The notes: generated from the sequence alone by a model not told the origin. A DNA stretch of 64,000 bases from Brevibacterium album DSM 18261 (GCF_000426445.1 NZ_KE384526.1:605213-669212); one strand, 5' to 3'; shown: positions 7,686 through 17,617, numbered from the stretch's first letter. Numbers and translations are program-made.

Positions 7686-8246
7686 GTGACTCATGCACAT
7701 GCAGAGCCCATGACCACCGTCCCCCACCCCGGTTCCGGCGCACCCGCCGGAGCCCACCAGGAGACCGCGCCCACCCTCTTCCGCGCCCCGGCTCCGGCCG
7801 ACGGCGGGCACATGTGGACCCTCGCCCGCGACAGCCGGGTCCTCGACCTCAACTCCTCCTACTCCTACCTGCTCTGGTGCCGGGACTTCGCCGCCACCTC
7901 GGTCATCGCCGAGGTGGCCGGAGAGCCCGCCGGCTTCGTCACCGGCTATCTGCGCCCCGACGCGCCCGGCACCCTCATGATCTGGCAGGTGGCCGTCGAT
8001 TCCCGCTTCCGGGGGCACGGTATCGCCGCCGCCATGCTCGAGCATCTCGCCGCACGCACTGCCGCGGACCGCCTCGAGACCACCATCACGGAGGACAACG
8101 CCGCCTCGATCCGCCTCTTCACGGCATTCGCCGAGGCGCATGCGGCCCCGCTGACCACCTCGCCCCTGTTCGTCCCCGAGGACTACCCGGACGGACACGA
8201 GACCGAGTTCCTCTACGAGATCGGACCGCTGCGCTCCCGGGCCTGA
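7686..8246 (+). CDS. ectA: L-2,4-diaminobutyrate acetyltransferase
   Basis: The GNAT-family enzyme (186 aa from GTG) transfers acetyl from acetyl-CoA to the gamma-amino group of diaminobutyrate, the second step of ectoine synthesis. Typical motifs are MWTLARDSRVLDLNSSY near the start, the acetyl-CoA loop WQVAVDSRFRGHGIAAAML and TITEDNAASIRLF. It is the first of ectA-ectB-ectC. The GTG at 7686 is chosen from promoter spacing; ATG at 7710 would shorten the protein by 8 residues. The 178-bp gap to ectB leaves room for a second promoter. Confidence 0.93.
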   Translation: MTHAHAEPMTTVPHPGSGAPAGAHQETAPTLFRAPAPADGGHMWTLARDSRVLDLNSSYSYLLWCRDFAATSVIAEVAGEPAGFVTGYLRPDAPGTLMIWQVAVDSRFRGHGIAAAMLEHLAARTAADRLETTITEDNAASIRLFTAFAEAHAAPLTTSPLFVPEDYPDGHETEFLYEIGPLRSRA

Positions 8247-8424
8247 ACCCGCCCGGCCCCTGCACGGTCACTCGCCTGCGCCGCCGCACACCGGCGCCGG
8301 AGGCCAAGCCTCACCGATCCTCGGGGCGTCCCGGTGCGACAGCCGGACGTCCTGACCATCCGCCGCAGCTGCCGAGAGCCGGCACCCGGGTGGTCGAACT
8401 CACGAAGGAAGGTAGAAACCTGCC

Positions 8425-9693
8425 ATGACCGAGATCTACTACACCCTCGAGTCCGAGGTCCGCAGCTACTCCCGCAGCTGGCCCGCCGAGTTCGTGAAGG
8501 CCTCGGGCGCCACCCAGACCGCCGCTGACGGCACGGAGTACCTCGACTTCTTCGCCGGCGCGGGCGCGCTCAACTACGGCCACAACAACCCCGTGGTCAT
8601 GCAGCCCCTCATCGAGTACCTCCAGTCCGGACAGGTGCTGCACTCGATGGACATGAAGACCCCGGCCAAGCGGAGGTTCCTCGAGACATTCAAGAAGCAC
8701 ATCCTCGAACCCCGTGACCTCAACTACAAGGTGATGTTCCCCGGGCCCACGGGCACCAACACCGTCGAGGCCGCCCTCAAGCTGGCGCGCAAGTACACCG
8801 GCCGCCAGCACGTGCTCTCCTTCACGAACGCGTTCCACGGCATGACGCTGGGCTCGCTGTCCGTCACGGGCAACTCGATGAAGCGCGAGGGCGCGGGAAT
8901 CCCGCTCACCAACTCCTCGAAGATCCCCTACGACGACTACTTCGACGGTGAGACGCCGGACTTCCTGTGGCTGGAGCGCGTCCTCGAGGACTCCGGCTCC
9001 GGCGTCGACAAGCCCGCCGCTATCATCGTCGAGACCGTCCAGGGCGAAGGCGGCGTGCGCGCCGCCCGCGCCGAATGGCTCCGCGGGCTCGCAGAGCTCT
9101 GCCGACGCCACGAGATCCTGCTCATCGTCGACGACGTCCAGGCCGGCTGCGGCCGCACGGGCACCTTCTTCAGCTTCGAGGAGGCCGGCATCGTGCCGGA
9201 CATCGTCTGCCTCTCGAAGTCGATCTCCGGCTCAGGCCTGCCCCTGGCGCTCACCCTCTTCCGCCCCGAGCTCGACATCTGGTCCCCCGGCGAGCACAAC
9301 GGCACCTTCCGCGGCAACAACCCCGCGTTCGTCACCGCGACGGCGGCACTCGAGGCGTACTGGGCCGACGACTCGTTCCAGCGCGAGCTCGCCGAGCGGA
9401 TCGAGCTGCTGCAGACGCGGCTCACGAAGATCGCCCTGGCCGCGCCCGGTCTCGGCGTGCGCGGCCGCGGCATGTTCGCAGGCCTCGTCTTCGCAGAGGC
9501 CGAGCTCGCCGGGAAGGTCGCCGCCGAGGCCTACCGCAACGGCCTGCTGGTGGAGACCTCGGGTCCCAAGGACGAGGTCGTGAAGCTCCTGCCGCCGCTG
9601 ACCGTCACGCCCGACGAGCTGAACAGGGGCCTCGACATCATCACCGAGGCCGTGAGCGCAGTCGTGCCGGCGCCCGAGCTCGCCGGCGCCTGA
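8425..9693 (+). CDS. ectB: Diaminobutyrate--2-oxoglutarate transaminase
   Basis: A class III PLP aminotransferase (422 aa) that forms L-2,4-diaminobutyrate from aspartate semialdehyde and glutamate, the first committed ectoine step. Landmarks are FESEV-like start ([15 protein letters not shown]), [15 protein letters not shown], the PLP phosphate-binding [31 protein letters not shown], and [14 protein letters not shown] with the PLP lysine. The position directly between ectA and ectC distinguishes it from other class III enzymes. GGAAGG lies upstream of the ATG. Confidence 0.95.
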   Translation: MTEIYYTLESEVRSYSRSWPAEFVKASGATQTAADGTEYLDFFAGAGALNYGHNNPVVMQPLIEYLQSGQVLHSMDMKTPAKRRFLETFKKHILEPRDLNYKVMFPGPTGTNTVEAALKLARKYTGRQHVLSFTNAFHGMTLGSLSVTGNSMKREGAGIPLTNSSKIPYDDYFDGETPDFLWLERVLEDSGSGVDKPAAIIVETVQGEGGVRAARAEWLRGLAELCRRHEILLIVDDVQAGCGRTGTFFSFEEAGIVPDIVCLSKSISGSGLPLALTLFRPELDIWSPGEHNGTFRGNNPAFVTATAALEAYWADDSFQRELAERIELLQTRLTKIALAAPGLGVRGRGMFAGLVFAEAELAGKVAAEAYRNGLLVETSGPKDEVVKLLPPLTVTPDELNRGLDIITEAVSAVVPAPELAGA

Positions 9694-9734
9694 GGCGCCC
9701 CGTCACCCACCCCCACAGCACAAGGAGACACCGC

Positions 9735-10124
9735 ATGTACGTCGTCAACATCGACGATCTCGACGGCACCGACCGCGATGTGAGGTCCGAGACGTGGCGC
9801 AGCCGCCGCATGGTCCTCGCGAAGGAGGGCGTGGGCTTCTCGTTCCACGAGACCACCATCTACGCCGGAACCACCTCCACGTTCCACTACCAGAACCACT
9901 ACGAGGCGGTCTACTGCGTGGCCGGCAGGGGCACGCTCACGAGCGAGGAGACGGGCGAGTCGTGGGAGCTGCGCGACGGCACCCTGTACCTGCTGGACGA
10001 ACATGACAGGCACACCGTTCGCGCCGAGGAGGAGCTGCGGCTCATCTGCACCTTCAATCCGCCGGTGACCGGCCGCGAGGTCCACGACGAGAACGGCGTG
10101 TACCCGCTCGTCACGGAGGCCTGA
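9735..10124 (+). CDS. ectC: L-ectoine synthase
   Basis: The small cupin enzyme (129 aa) cyclises N-gamma-acetyl-diaminobutyrate to ectoine. It starts [16 protein letters not shown] and keeps the family core [14 protein letters not shown], the metal-site region [29 protein letters not shown] and [23 protein letters not shown] precedes the ATG by 7 nt, and the gap to ectB is 41 bp, so the two are co-transcribed. No ectD (hydroxylase) or dedicated aspartokinase follows; the operon stops at a 21-bp hairpin. Confidence 0.96.
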   Translation: MYVVNIDDLDGTDRDVRSETWRSRRMVLAKEGVGFSFHETTIYAGTTSTFHYQNHYEAVYCVAGRGTLTSEETGESWELRDGTLYLLDEHDRHTVRAEEELRLICTFNPPVTGREVHDENGVYPLVTEA

Positions 10125-10183
10125 GCGCAGGCGTCCCTGCCGGCGGGCCTGCGCATCCCCACAGCGCGGAAGCACTGAGACGT

Positions 10184-10230
10184 CTCGGACCTCCGTCCGC
10201 ACACTGCATGTGTGCGGACGGAGGTCCGAG
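10184..10230. terminator. 21-bp perfect hairpin between ectC and fprA
   Basis: Arms 10184-10204 and 10210-10230 are perfectly complementary over 21 bp with a TGCAT loop. It lies between convergent genes and has no U-tract, so it probably terminates transcription from both sides. Confidence 0.82.
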
Positions 10231-10266
10231 CAGTTCTGCGGGCCTGTCGCCGAAGACTCAGCCGGC

Positions 10267-11676
10267 TCAGACCGCCTGTGCGATCCGCATCCCCTCGCTG
10301 CGCGAGTGGGCGAGCATGCCCTCGCGCGTGGGGATCTTCACCCGCTCACGGCCCTCGGCCTCGCCGAGGGCCTTCTCCGCGGCCTCGAGCCGGTGGAAGC
10401 CGTCCCAGTCCGCGTAGTCGACGCCGCGGGCCTCCAGCAGCGCGAGGATCGCATCCTCCTCCGGGTGCTCGGGGCTGAGCAGACCGCCGGCCGCGTGATC
10501 CTCGATGAGGTGGGTGATCGTCTCCAGCGCATCGCCCTTGGTGTGGCCGATCAGCCCCACCGGTCCGCGCTTGATCCAGCCGGTCGCGTAGACGCCGGGC
10601 ACGCGCGGGGCCTCGGCCGCGGTCTCCTGCGAGGACCCGGCGTGCACGCGCCCGCCCACGTTCGTGATGACGCCCCGGCGCGCATCGAAGGGCAGGTCCT
10701 CAAGCGGCGAGCCGAAGTAGCCCACGGCCCGGTAGACCGCGCCCACCTCCCAGTCGTGGAACGTGCCGGTGCCGGTCACGCCCCCGTTGCCGTCGAGCTG
10801 CTGGCGCTCCGTGCGCAGGCCGGTCACGCCCGTGGACTCATCGCCGAGCACCTCGGCCGGGGCATGGAGGAAGTGCAGGTGCAGCCGCCGGGGGGCGCCC
10901 GTCTCCTCGCGCAGGGTGAAGTCCGTGAGCGTCTTGGTGACCTGCTTGGTCTGGTTGTTCGAGTGGATCTGAGCCATCGAGGCCTCGTCGAACTCGTAGT
11001 CCTCCGGGTACACGATGATGTCGACGTCCTTGACGTGGCCGAGCTCGCGCAGCTCCAGCGGCGTGAACTTGGCCTGCGCCGGACCTCGGCGGCCGAACAC
11101 GTGCACATCGGTCACCTTCGAGCTCCGCAGGCCCTCGTACACGTGCGGGGGGATCTCTGTGGAGAGCATGTCATCGGCCTGCTTCGCGAGCACGCGGGCC
11201 ACATCGAGGGCCACGTTCCCATTGCCGAGGACCGCGACCTTCTCCTGGTCCAGCGGCCACTCCTGCGGGACGTCTGGGTGCGCGTCGTACCAGTTGACGA
11301 AGTCCGCGGCGCCGTAGGAGCGCGGGAGGCCGATCCCCGGGACGTCCAGCGCGGCGTCGTCGAAGGAGCCGGTCGAGAAGATCACGGCGTCGTAGTGGGC
11401 GCGGAGGTCGTCGAGCGTGATGTCCGTGCCGAAGTCGACGTTGCCGAGGAGCCGCACATCGCCCCGGTCCAGGACCTTGATGAGCGCGTTCTGGATCCCC
11501 TTGATCCGCGGGTGGTCGGGTGCGACGCCGTAGCGGACGAGGCCGAACGGCACCGGGAGGCGTTCGAACAGGTCGATCGAGAGCTCGAAGTCCCTTTCGG
11601 CCTTGGTGAGCAGATCAGCCGCATAGATGCCCGCCGGGCCGGCCCCGACGATCGCCACACGAAGAGCTCTTCCCAC
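10267..11676 (-). CDS. fprA: FprA-type ferredoxin/adrenodoxin-NADP+ reductase
   Basis: An FAD-dependent oxidoreductase (469 aa) of the adrenodoxin reductase/FprA class that passes electrons between NADPH and ferredoxin. It shows the FAD motif VAIVGAGPAGIYAAD at residues 6-20, then LPVPFGLVRYGVAPDHP, NADP-binding VLGNGNVALDVAR, FGRRGPAQAKFTPLELREL, and GWIKRGPVGLIGHTKGDA near the C-terminus. The GTG at 11676 is preferred because AAAGG lies about 10 nt upstream and the length then matches mycobacterial FprA. It is a single gene, convergent with ectC. No ferredoxin gene is adjacent. Confidence 0.93.
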   Translation of the reverse strand: MGRALRVAIVGAGPAGIYAADLLTKAERDFELSIDLFERLPVPFGLVRYGVAPDHPRIKGIQNALIKVLDRGDVRLLGNVDFGTDITLDDLRAHYDAVIFSTGSFDDAALDVPGIGLPRSYGAADFVNWYDAHPDVPQEWPLDQEKVAVLGNGNVALDVARVLAKQADDMLSTEIPPHVYEGLRSSKVTDVHVFGRRGPAQAKFTPLELRELGHVKDVDIIVYPEDYEFDEASMAQIHSNNQTKQVTKTLTDFTLREETGAPRRLHLHFLHAPAEVLGDESTGVTGLRTERQQLDGNGGVTGTGTFHDWEVGAVYRAVGYFGSPLEDLPFDARRGVITNVGGRVHAGSSQETAAEAPRVPGVYATGWIKRGPVGLIGHTKGDALETITHLIEDHAAGGLLSPEHPEEDAILALLEARGVDYADWDGFHRLEAAEKALGEAEGRERVKIPTREGMLAHSRSEGMRIAQAV

Positions 11677-11887
11677 AGTGCACACACCTTTCACGGGCAG
11701 CGCTTGCCTGCCCCACCGTTCGGGTGGACCCTCAAACTGTGCGGACGGCCGTCTGCGCCCTCCGCCAGGTCCGGTCGTTGCGAAGTCCAACCCACGATCT
11801 TAGTGCCGCCTCACCTGTTCGCGCCGCGATCCGGCTCACACCCGTCTCGCCCGGGCCGCCCTTCTGCGCAAGCTCACAGGTTCTCAC

Positions 11888-11899
11888 TAGACTGCGAGG
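11888..11899 (+). promoter_or_regulatory. -10 box for leaderless rarD transcript
   Basis: TAGACT (11888-11893) lies exactly six nucleotides before the GTG at 11900. The only purine stretch, GCGAGG, directly abuts the GTG and is too close to work as a Shine-Dalgarno sequence. Confidence 0.5.
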
Positions 11900-12826
11900 G
11901 TGACTCACCCCAGCGAACCGGCAGGACTGCCCGAGGACGAACAGGCCCGGCGTCGGGCAGGGCTCATGAGCGGGGCCGGCGCCTACCTCCTGTGGGGGCT
12001 CCTGCCCCTCTACTTCACCGCCCTGGCCCCAGCCGACAGCCTCGAGGTCCTCGCCCACCGGATCGTGTGGTGCACGCTGTTCTGCCTCGTCCTGCTCGCC
12101 TGCACCGGCGGCTTCTCCCAGCTGCGCGCCGCGCTGACCGACAGGCGCGTGTTCCTCACGCTGAGCCTGGCCGCGGTGCTCGTGTGCGCGAACTGGCTCG
12201 TCTTCCTCATCGGAGTGCAGACCGGCAACGTCGTCGAGGTCTCGCTGGGCTACTACATCAACCCCCTGCTCTCGATCCTGCTGGGCGTCATCGTCCTCCG
12301 CGAGCGGCTGCGCCCCCTGCAGTGGACCGCGATCGGCATCGCGGCGGCGGCCGTCCTCGTCATCGCCGTGGGCTACGGCGCGGTCCCGTGGTTCGGCCTC
12401 GCCGTCGCCGTGTCCTTCGCCGCCTACGGCCTCGTGAAGAACAAGGTGGGCGCGAAGGTGGGCGCGCTCTCCGGCCTCACGGTCGAGTCGATCGTCCTCA
12501 CGCCCTTCGCCGCGGGCTGGATCGGCTGGACCTATCTCGCCGGCACCGCCACCTTCACCGGCGAGGGCACCGGCCACCTCGTGCTCATGCTCCTGCTGGG
12601 CCCGGCCACCGCGCTGCCGCTCCTCCTCTTCGGCTCGGCGACGCGGCGCATCCCGCTCAGCTGGGTGGGCATGCTCCAGTACGTCACGCCCACCATGCAG
12701 TTCCTCACCGGCGTCCTCCTCCTGGGCGAGCACATGGACCCGGCGAGATGGGCGGGCTTCGGCCTCATCTGGGCGGCCTGCCTCGTGCTCGTCGCGGACA
12801 TGGTGCGCAGCTCGCGCAGGCGCTGA
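11900..12826 (+). CDS. rarD: RarD-type EamA family transporter
   Basis: A 308-residue drug/metabolite-superfamily protein with ten predicted helices. RarD hallmarks are GAGAYLLWGLLPLYF, LEVLAHRIVWC, GYYINPLLSILLGVIVLRERL, and QYVTPTMQFLTGVLLLGE at the C-terminus. The substrate of RarD proteins is not established; chloramphenicol-sensitivity naming is historical. It stands alone, divergent from fprA and convergent with the polyprenyl synthase gene. Confidence 0.88.
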   Translation: MTHPSEPAGLPEDEQARRRAGLMSGAGAYLLWGLLPLYFTALAPADSLEVLAHRIVWCTLFCLVLLACTGGFSQLRAALTDRRVFLTLSLAAVLVCANWLVFLIGVQTGNVVEVSLGYYINPLLSILLGVIVLRERLRPLQWTAIGIAAAAVLVIAVGYGAVPWFGLAVAVSFAAYGLVKNKVGAKVGALSGLTVESIVLTPFAAGWIGWTYLAGTATFTGEGTGHLVLMLLLGPATALPLLLFGSATRRIPLSWVGMLQYVTPTMQFLTGVLLLGEHMDPARWAGFGLIWAACLVLVADMVRSSRRR

Positions 12827-12881
12827 ACGGCGCCCGGGGCGCGTCCGCCCGGATCGAGCCGCCCCGCTGAGCGCTCCCGGC

Positions 12882-13997
12882 TCAGCCGGCGCGTTCGACC
12901 ACCTGCCGCGCGAAGGCCTCGAGACCCGTGCGCACCTCGCCCGCGGGCAGGGCCTCCAGCGCCTCGACCGCCTCGTCCGACCAGCGCCGGGCCTCGGCCC
13001 GGGCCCGCGCCGTGACGGGATGGGCGGCGAGTGCCGCGCGGGCCGCCTCGAGGGCCGCATCCGAGGTGAGGTCGGCATCGAGCAGGGCCACGACCTCGGC
13101 GGCGGCCCTGTCCCCGGCATCGGCGGCGGCCCGGACGTAGAGCACGGGCAGCGTCGGCACGCCCTCGCGCAGGTCCGTGCCCGGGGTCTTGCCGGAGTCT
13201 GCGGCCGAGGAGGTGAGGTCGATGATGTCATCGGCGAGCTGGAAGGCCACGCCCACCTTCTCCCCGAACTCGCGGATCGGCGCCACGAACGCCTCGTCCG
13301 CACCGGAGTAGCGCACCCCGAACTCGCCCGAGGCCGCGATGAGCGAACCCGTCTTGTCAGCGAGCACCTGGATGTAGTGGGCGATGGGATCGGCTCCGGC
13401 CTCGGGACCGGAGAACTCCGCGAGCTGGCCGAGGACCAGGCGCTCGAAGGTCTCCGCCTCGAGCCGGACGGCCTCGGGGCCCAGCCGCGCAGAGAGCAGC
13501 GAGGCCCGGGCGAAGAGGAGGTCGCCGGTGAGGATCGCGACGGAGTTGCCCCACACCTCGTGGGCGCTGGGCGCGCCGCGGCGCACGGGGGCGTCGTCCA
13601 TGACGTCGTCGTGGTAGAGGGTCGCGAGATGGATGAGCTCCACGGCGGCGGCCGCGTCGAGGATCTCCGGGCGCGCGGGGTCGCCGAGCTCCGCCGCGAG
13701 CAGCACGAGCATGGGCCGCACGCGCTTGCCGCCGGCGCGCATGAGGTGGTGGGCGGCCTCGTCCGGCAGCGTCCGCGTCTGCGCCGCGGCGGCCTCGAGG
13801 CGCTCCTCGATCTCCGCCAGGCGAGCGATCATGGACTGCGCGAGCGCCGAGCCCTCCGGTGCGAAGGGACCGGCCTGAGCGGGCGCATCCGTCTGCGCGC
13901 GTCCTCCGGCGTTCTCCGCCGGTGCGGTCTCGGAGCGCTCACCGGCGGCGTCGGAGAGCTGGGGCGCGCGTGCGTGCGTCATCGGGTCGTCCATCAT
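12882..13997 (-). CDS. Long-chain trans-polyprenyl diphosphate synthase (menaquinone side chain)
   Basis: A class I trans-prenyltransferase (371 aa from ATG 13997) that makes the polyprenyl diphosphate used by MenA. The first Asp-rich motif is in ATLYHDDVMDDAPVRRG and the second in GVAFQLADDIIDLTS; GGKRVRPMLVLLAAELG and KTGSLIAASGEFG are also typical. It is the last gene of menG-menJ-synthase on the minus strand, the order seen at Rv0558-Rv0561c-Rv0562 in M. tuberculosis. The N-terminal 60 residues are a low-complexity extension; starts at 13994, 13997 or 13982 are all possible. The chain length made is not readable from the sequence. Confidence 0.88.
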   Translation of the reverse strand: MMDDPMTHARAPQLSDAAGERSETAPAENAGGRAQTDAPAQAGPFAPEGSALAQSMIARLAEIEERLEAAAAQTRTLPDEAAHHLMRAGGKRVRPMLVLLAAELGDPARPEILDAAAAVELIHLATLYHDDVMDDAPVRRGAPSAHEVWGNSVAILTGDLLFARASLLSARLGPEAVRLEAETFERLVLGQLAEFSGPEAGADPIAHYIQVLADKTGSLIAASGEFGVRYSGADEAFVAPIREFGEKVGVAFQLADDIIDLTSSAADSGKTPGTDLREGVPTLPVLYVRAAADAGDRAAAEVVALLDADLTSDAALEAARAALAAHPVTARARAEARRWSDEAVEALEALPAGEVRTGLEAFARQVVERAG

Positions 13998-14028
13998 CCT
14001 TACGGGTGTTCCGTCACCGCGGGAGTGC

Positions 14029-15414
14029 TCATTCGTTCGTCGTCTTCGGGACTGCACGGACGAGGGCTGAGATCACACGGTCTGCGAGATCGGCGTCGCG
14101 CCCGTCCTGATGGATGTTCCCCATGAGTCTGACCGCGAAGGCCATGAGCGCGTCGACACTCATACCGTACTTGATCGCAAGCCCCATGAGCTCCGGCCGG
14201 CCGATGAGCGAGGCGAAGCCCCTCCCCAGGGTGACGTAGCCGCCCAGCACCTCCCGCACGATCCGCGGGTACTCCCCCAGCGCGCGCCGCCATGCCGCGT
14301 GCGGCTTGTTCCAGTGCGTCGCGATGACCTCGGCGGCGATGCGGGCGCTCTCGAGCGCATAGTCGATGCCCTCGCCGTTGAACGGGCTCACCATGCCCGC
14401 GCTGTCGCCGGCGAGCATGAGCCCGTCCGCGAAGTGCGGGGTCCGGTTGAAGCCCATCGGCAGCGCCGCGGACCTCACCTGCGCAAGCTGCGTCGACTCG
14501 TCCATCCCCCATTCGGTGCCCATCGCGGCCAGCCATTCCCGGAGCACCTGCCGGTAGTCCACCGCGCCGAACTGCGGGGAGGTGTCGAGGATGCCGAGCC
14601 CCACGTTCACGGTGCCGTCGCCCATCGGGAAGAGCCAGCCGTAGCCGGGCAGGGTCTCACCGCCGAGGCCGCCGTCCGCGGGCGAGCGCAGCTCCACCCA
14701 GCTCTCGAGATAGGGGTCGGCATGGCGCGGTGAGGAGTGGTACGTCCGCACCGCCACGCCCATCGGCCGGTCGTCGCGCTTCTCCCGGCCGGCTGCGACC
14801 CCCATGCGGGAGGAGACGCCGTCGCAGGCGAGGACGAGGGGCGCGGTGACGCGGGCCTCGGCGCCCGTGCGACGGCCGCGGGCGTCCCTGGCGGCCGTAC
14901 GCACGCCCGTGACCCAGCCGTCCGCCCCCGTGAGGAGCTCACCCGCCATCGTCCGCTCGTGCAGGCGCGCGCCGCGGGACTGTGCGAAGCGGGCGAGCGT
15001 CTCGTCGAGCCCCGTGCGGGCCTTCGTGAGGCCGTAGTCCGGGAAGGTGCCGCCGGGCCAGTCGATCTCGACACGGTGCCCGCCGCCGATGAGGCGCAGA
15101 CCCCGATTGCGGTGCCAGCCCTCCTCTGCCGGAGTGGGCACGCCGAGCAGGCCGAGCTCCCTCACGGCGCGCGGGGTCAGGGCATCGCCGCAGACCTTGT
15201 CGCGGGGGAAGGCGGCCTTCTCCAGCAGCACGACGTCGAGGCCCGCACCGGCGAGGTGCGCCGCGGCCGCAGACCCGCCCGGGCCCGCGCCGACGATCAC
15301 GACATCGGCGGCGGTGTCCGCCTCGAGCGGACCGGACGGCCCCGCGGCGGCGACCGAAGCGGTGGACGCAGGGCCGGCGGCGGCCCCGGGCACTGCGGTG
15401 ACAGTCCCCGCCAT
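14029..15414 (-). CDS. menJ: Geranylgeranyl reductase family protein, probable menaquinone reductase
   Basis: The 461-residue flavoprotein has an FAD Rossmann motif at about 37-52 (DVVIVGAGPGGSAAAAHLA), the family motif FPRDKVCGDALTPRAV and the second FAD motif GLMLAGDSAGMVSPFNGEGIDYALESGR-like region. In mycobacteria the orthologue MenJ saturates one isoprene unit of menaquinone. The position between menG and a polyprenyl synthase supports the same role here. It overlaps the menG stop by one base (TGATG), which indicates translational coupling. The first 30 residues are an Ala/Gly/Pro extension. An archaeal-type lipid role is unlikely in this context. Confidence 0.85.
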   Translation of the reverse strand: MAGTVTAVPGAAAGPASTASVAAAGPSGPLEADTAADVVIVGAGPGGSAAAAHLAGAGLDVVLLEKAAFPRDKVCGDALTPRAVRELGLLGVPTPAEEGWHRNRGLRLIGGGHRVEIDWPGGTFPDYGLTKARTGLDETLARFAQSRGARLHERTMAGELLTGADGWVTGVRTAARDARGRRTGAEARVTAPLVLACDGVSSRMGVAAGREKRDDRPMGVAVRTYHSSPRHADPYLESWVELRSPADGGLGGETLPGYGWLFPMGDGTVNVGLGILDTSPQFGAVDYRQVLREWLAAMGTEWGMDESTQLAQVRSAALPMGFNRTPHFADGLMLAGDSAGMVSPFNGEGIDYALESARIAAEVIATHWNKPHAAWRRALGEYPRIVREVLGGYVTLGRGFASLIGRPELMGLAIKYGMSVDALMAFAVRLMGNIHQDGRDADLADRVISALVRAVPKTTNE

Positions 15415-16121
15415 CAGCGTGCGACGGGCCGGAGGCCCCGATGGATCGCGACGATCCCGCCGGAGAGGTTGCGGTACTGCACCCGATCGAAGCCGGAGTC
15501 CGCGATGCGCCGGGCGAGCTCGTCCTGGCCGGGCCAGGCGCGGATCGACTCCGCGAGGTACTCGTAGGACTCGGGGTTCGAGCTGAGCAGCCGGGCGACG
15601 GGCGGGAAGGCGCGCATGAGGTATTCGCGGTAGATGGTGTCGAAGGGGCCGAACACCGGACGGGAGAACTCGGCGATGACGAGGCGGCCGCCGGGCCGCA
15701 GCACGCGCAGCATCTCCCCCAGGGCCGCATCGGGCTCGGCCACGTTGCGGAAGCCGAAGCTGATCGCGACGGCGTCGAAGGACCCGTCCTCGAACGGGAG
15801 GTCGAGCGCATCGGCATGGACGAATTCGATGTCGTGCCCCGCCTGGCGCTCGCGGCCCACCGCGAGCATGCCCTCGGAGATGTCCCCGGCGACCACGCGC
15901 GCACCGGCCTCGGCGAAGGGCACCGAACTCGTTCCGGTGCCCGCGGCGAGATCGAGGATGCGCTCGCCCGGCTGCGGGGCGACGGCCCGCGTGATGACCT
16001 TCCGCCACCGGCGGGTCTGCCCCAGCGAGAGCACGTCGTTCATGAGGTCGTAACGGGCGGCGACGTCGTCGAACATCGAGGCGACGTCGCCGGGATCCTT
16101 GTCCAGCCGGGCGCGATTCAT
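15414..16121 (-). CDS. menG: Demethylmenaquinone methyltransferase
   Basis: A UbiE/COQ5 SAM-dependent methyltransferase (235 aa) for the last methylation of menaquinone. Motifs include [25 protein letters not shown] at the start, SAM motif [40 protein letters not shown] and [15 protein letters not shown], ending with [14 protein letters not shown]. It is the promoter-proximal gene of menG-menJ-polyprenyl synthase. Upstream, towards the divergent MFS gene, lies a 41-bp tandem duplication. Confidence 0.93.
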   Translation of the reverse strand: MNRARLDKDPGDVASMFDDVAARYDLMNDVLSLGQTRRWRKVITRAVAPQPGERILDLAAGTGTSSVPFAEAGARVVAGDISEGMLAVGRERQAGHDIEFVHADALDLPFEDGSFDAVAISFGFRNVAEPDAALGEMLRVLRPGGRLVIAEFSRPVFGPFDTIYREYLMRAFPPVARLLSSNPESYEYLAESIRAWPGQDELARRIADSGFDRVQYRNLSGGIVAIHRGLRPVAR

Positions 16122-16237
16122 GCCCCGATTCTCCCCCGTCCCACCGCATCCGGGCGAATCCGGCGGTCCGAGGTCCCCGGGACCGTGCGCCGGCGCACGC
16201 GGACTGCCGCGAACCTGCTGACCAGCGCAGCGGTCCC

Positions 16238-16319
16238 GGTCGGGCAGGAGCGCCCCCGGGGTCCTCCCCGCCGGCCCCGGTCGGGCAGGAGCGCCCCCGG
16301 GGTCCTCCCCGCCGGCCCC
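16238..16319. repeat. 41-bp perfect tandem duplication
   Basis: Two exact adjacent copies of 41 bp (16238-16278, 16279-16319), each with a CCCCCGGGG palindrome. The repeat fills much of the 215-bp gap between the divergent menG and MFS genes and ends five bases before the MFS -10 box, so its copy number would move whatever lies upstream of that promoter. Confidence 0.9.
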
Positions 16320-16324
16320 GGAGA

Positions 16325-16336
16325 TACCCTGAACCG
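16325..16336 (+). promoter_or_regulatory. -10 box for leaderless MFS transcript
   Basis: TACCCT (16325-16330) lies six nucleotides before the GTG at 16337; no Shine-Dalgarno sequence is present. Confidence 0.45.
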
Positions 16337-17617
16337 GTGACGAAAGCGAATCGCGCCCCGGGGACCCTGCTGCTCGTCCTCGTCGCCGCGATGGGCGCGG
16401 GCCCGCTGCTCAACTTCGCCCTCGCCGCCCTGAGCTCGCAGGTCACCGCCGACTACGGCATCACCGAGGGCCAGTACGGGTTCATCATCACGACCGTGTT
16501 CCTCCTGGCGGGGATCAGCTCCGTCCTGCTGGGCGACCTCGCCGACCGGATACCCGTCCGCGTGCAGATCGCCTTGATCTTCGGACTCCTGATCGCGGGC
16601 TTCCTCGTGAGCATCACCGCGCCCACCTACGCCGCCCTCGTGGCGGCCGCCGTCATCGCGGGGCCGGCGCAGGCGTTCGCGAACCCGGCCACCAACCGGA
16701 TCATCGCCGCGCACGTCCCCCTCGCCAAGCGCGGTGCGTGGATGGGGTGGAAGCAGTCCGGCGTGCAGTTCGGACTGCTGTTCGCCGGTGTCACGGTGCC
16801 CTTCGTGGGCGGGCTGGCCGGGTGGACCGGGGTGGCCCTCATGTGCGTGTGCCTCCTCGGCGTGCTGCTCGTGCTCGGCTGGCTCGTCATCTCCCGGCTG
16901 CCCGGCTCCCGCGACACCCGCGAGACGGTGGGCACCGAGCCCGAGGCGGACTCCCCGCCCGCTGAGACGGCCCCGGCGGAGTCCGGTCCGGGGCCCGCTC
17001 CGGAGACCGGGCCCGCATCCGGCGCCTCGAAGCTCTCCCTCGCCGTCTGGCTGCTCGCGATCTGCTCCTTCCTCAATGCGGTGGGCACGCAGGGCGTCAA
17101 TGCGTACGCCTCGCTCTTCGCGGTCCAGACCGTCGACTACCCCATAGAGCTCGCGGGCACGATGCTCGCGATCATCGGCGTGCTCGGCATCGTCGCCCGC
17201 AACGTCTGGGGGCGGATCGCGGGGCGCCTGAGCCGACCCGCGGCACTCATCCAGGTCATGAGCCTGGGCGGCATCCTCACGGCGGGAGGGCTCATCGCGA
17301 CCGAGCACACGCACCTGGAAGCGCTCATGTGGGTGGGCGTCGCACTCCACGCCTTCTTCCCGCTCGCGGCGAACGTCGTCATCAACTCCGGTGTGGTCGC
17401 GGCGGCACCCCCGGGCCGGATCGGCGTCGCCTCCGGGCTCGTCGCCGCCGGCATGAACCTCGGCTTCGCAGCGGGGCCGGCGGTCGTGGGGCTCGGCATC
17501 GACCTCACCGGGGCCTACACGCCGGGCTGGATCGCGCTCGCGGTCGTCTACCTCCTGTGCTTCGGCGTCGCGGTCGTGCTCGGACGGGTGGACCGTCCGG
17601 GGAGGGACGCGGACTGA
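16337..17617 (+). CDS. Major facilitator superfamily transporter
   Basis: A 426-residue, 12-helix MFS protein. The loop 2-3 motif [14 protein letters not shown] matches the MFS signature, and [14 protein letters not shown] in the fifth helix region resembles the CynX/NimT-type branch. The central loop (about 195-235) is replaced by a Pro/Glu/Ala low-complexity stretch. The substrate is not deducible. It sits between menaquinone genes but nothing in it points to quinones. The GTG start is supported by the -10 box six nucleotides upstream. Confidence 0.85.
   Translation: MTKANRAPGTLLLVLVAAMGAGPLLNFALAALSSQVTADYGITEGQYGFIITTVFLLAGISSVLLGDLADRIPVRVQIALIFGLLIAGFLVSITAPTYAALVAAAVIAGPAQAFANPATNRIIAAHVPLAKRGAWMGWKQSGVQFGLLFAGVTVPFVGGLAGWTGVALMCVCLLGVLLVLGWLVISRLPGSRDTRETVGTEPEADSPPAETAPAESGPGPAPETGPASGASKLSLAVWLLAICSFLNAVGTQGVNAYASLFAVQTVDYPIELAGTMLAIIGVLGIVARNVWGRIAGRLSRPAALIQVMSLGGILTAGGLIATEHTHLEALMWVGVALHAFFPLAANVVINSGVVAAAPPGRIGVASGLVAAGMNLGFAAGPAVVGLGIDLTGAYTPGWIALAVVYLLCFGVAVVLGRVDRPGRDAD

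Noticed and set aside
10210-12870. An 886-codon frame starting in the terminator hairpin
   Set aside because: It is antisense to fprA and out of frame with rarD, begins inside the ectC terminator and has no recognisable domain.
12827-12881. A terminator between rarD and the polyprenyl synthase gene
   Set aside because: Only short 6-7-bp G+C pairings with large loops are present, not better than expected by chance in this composition.
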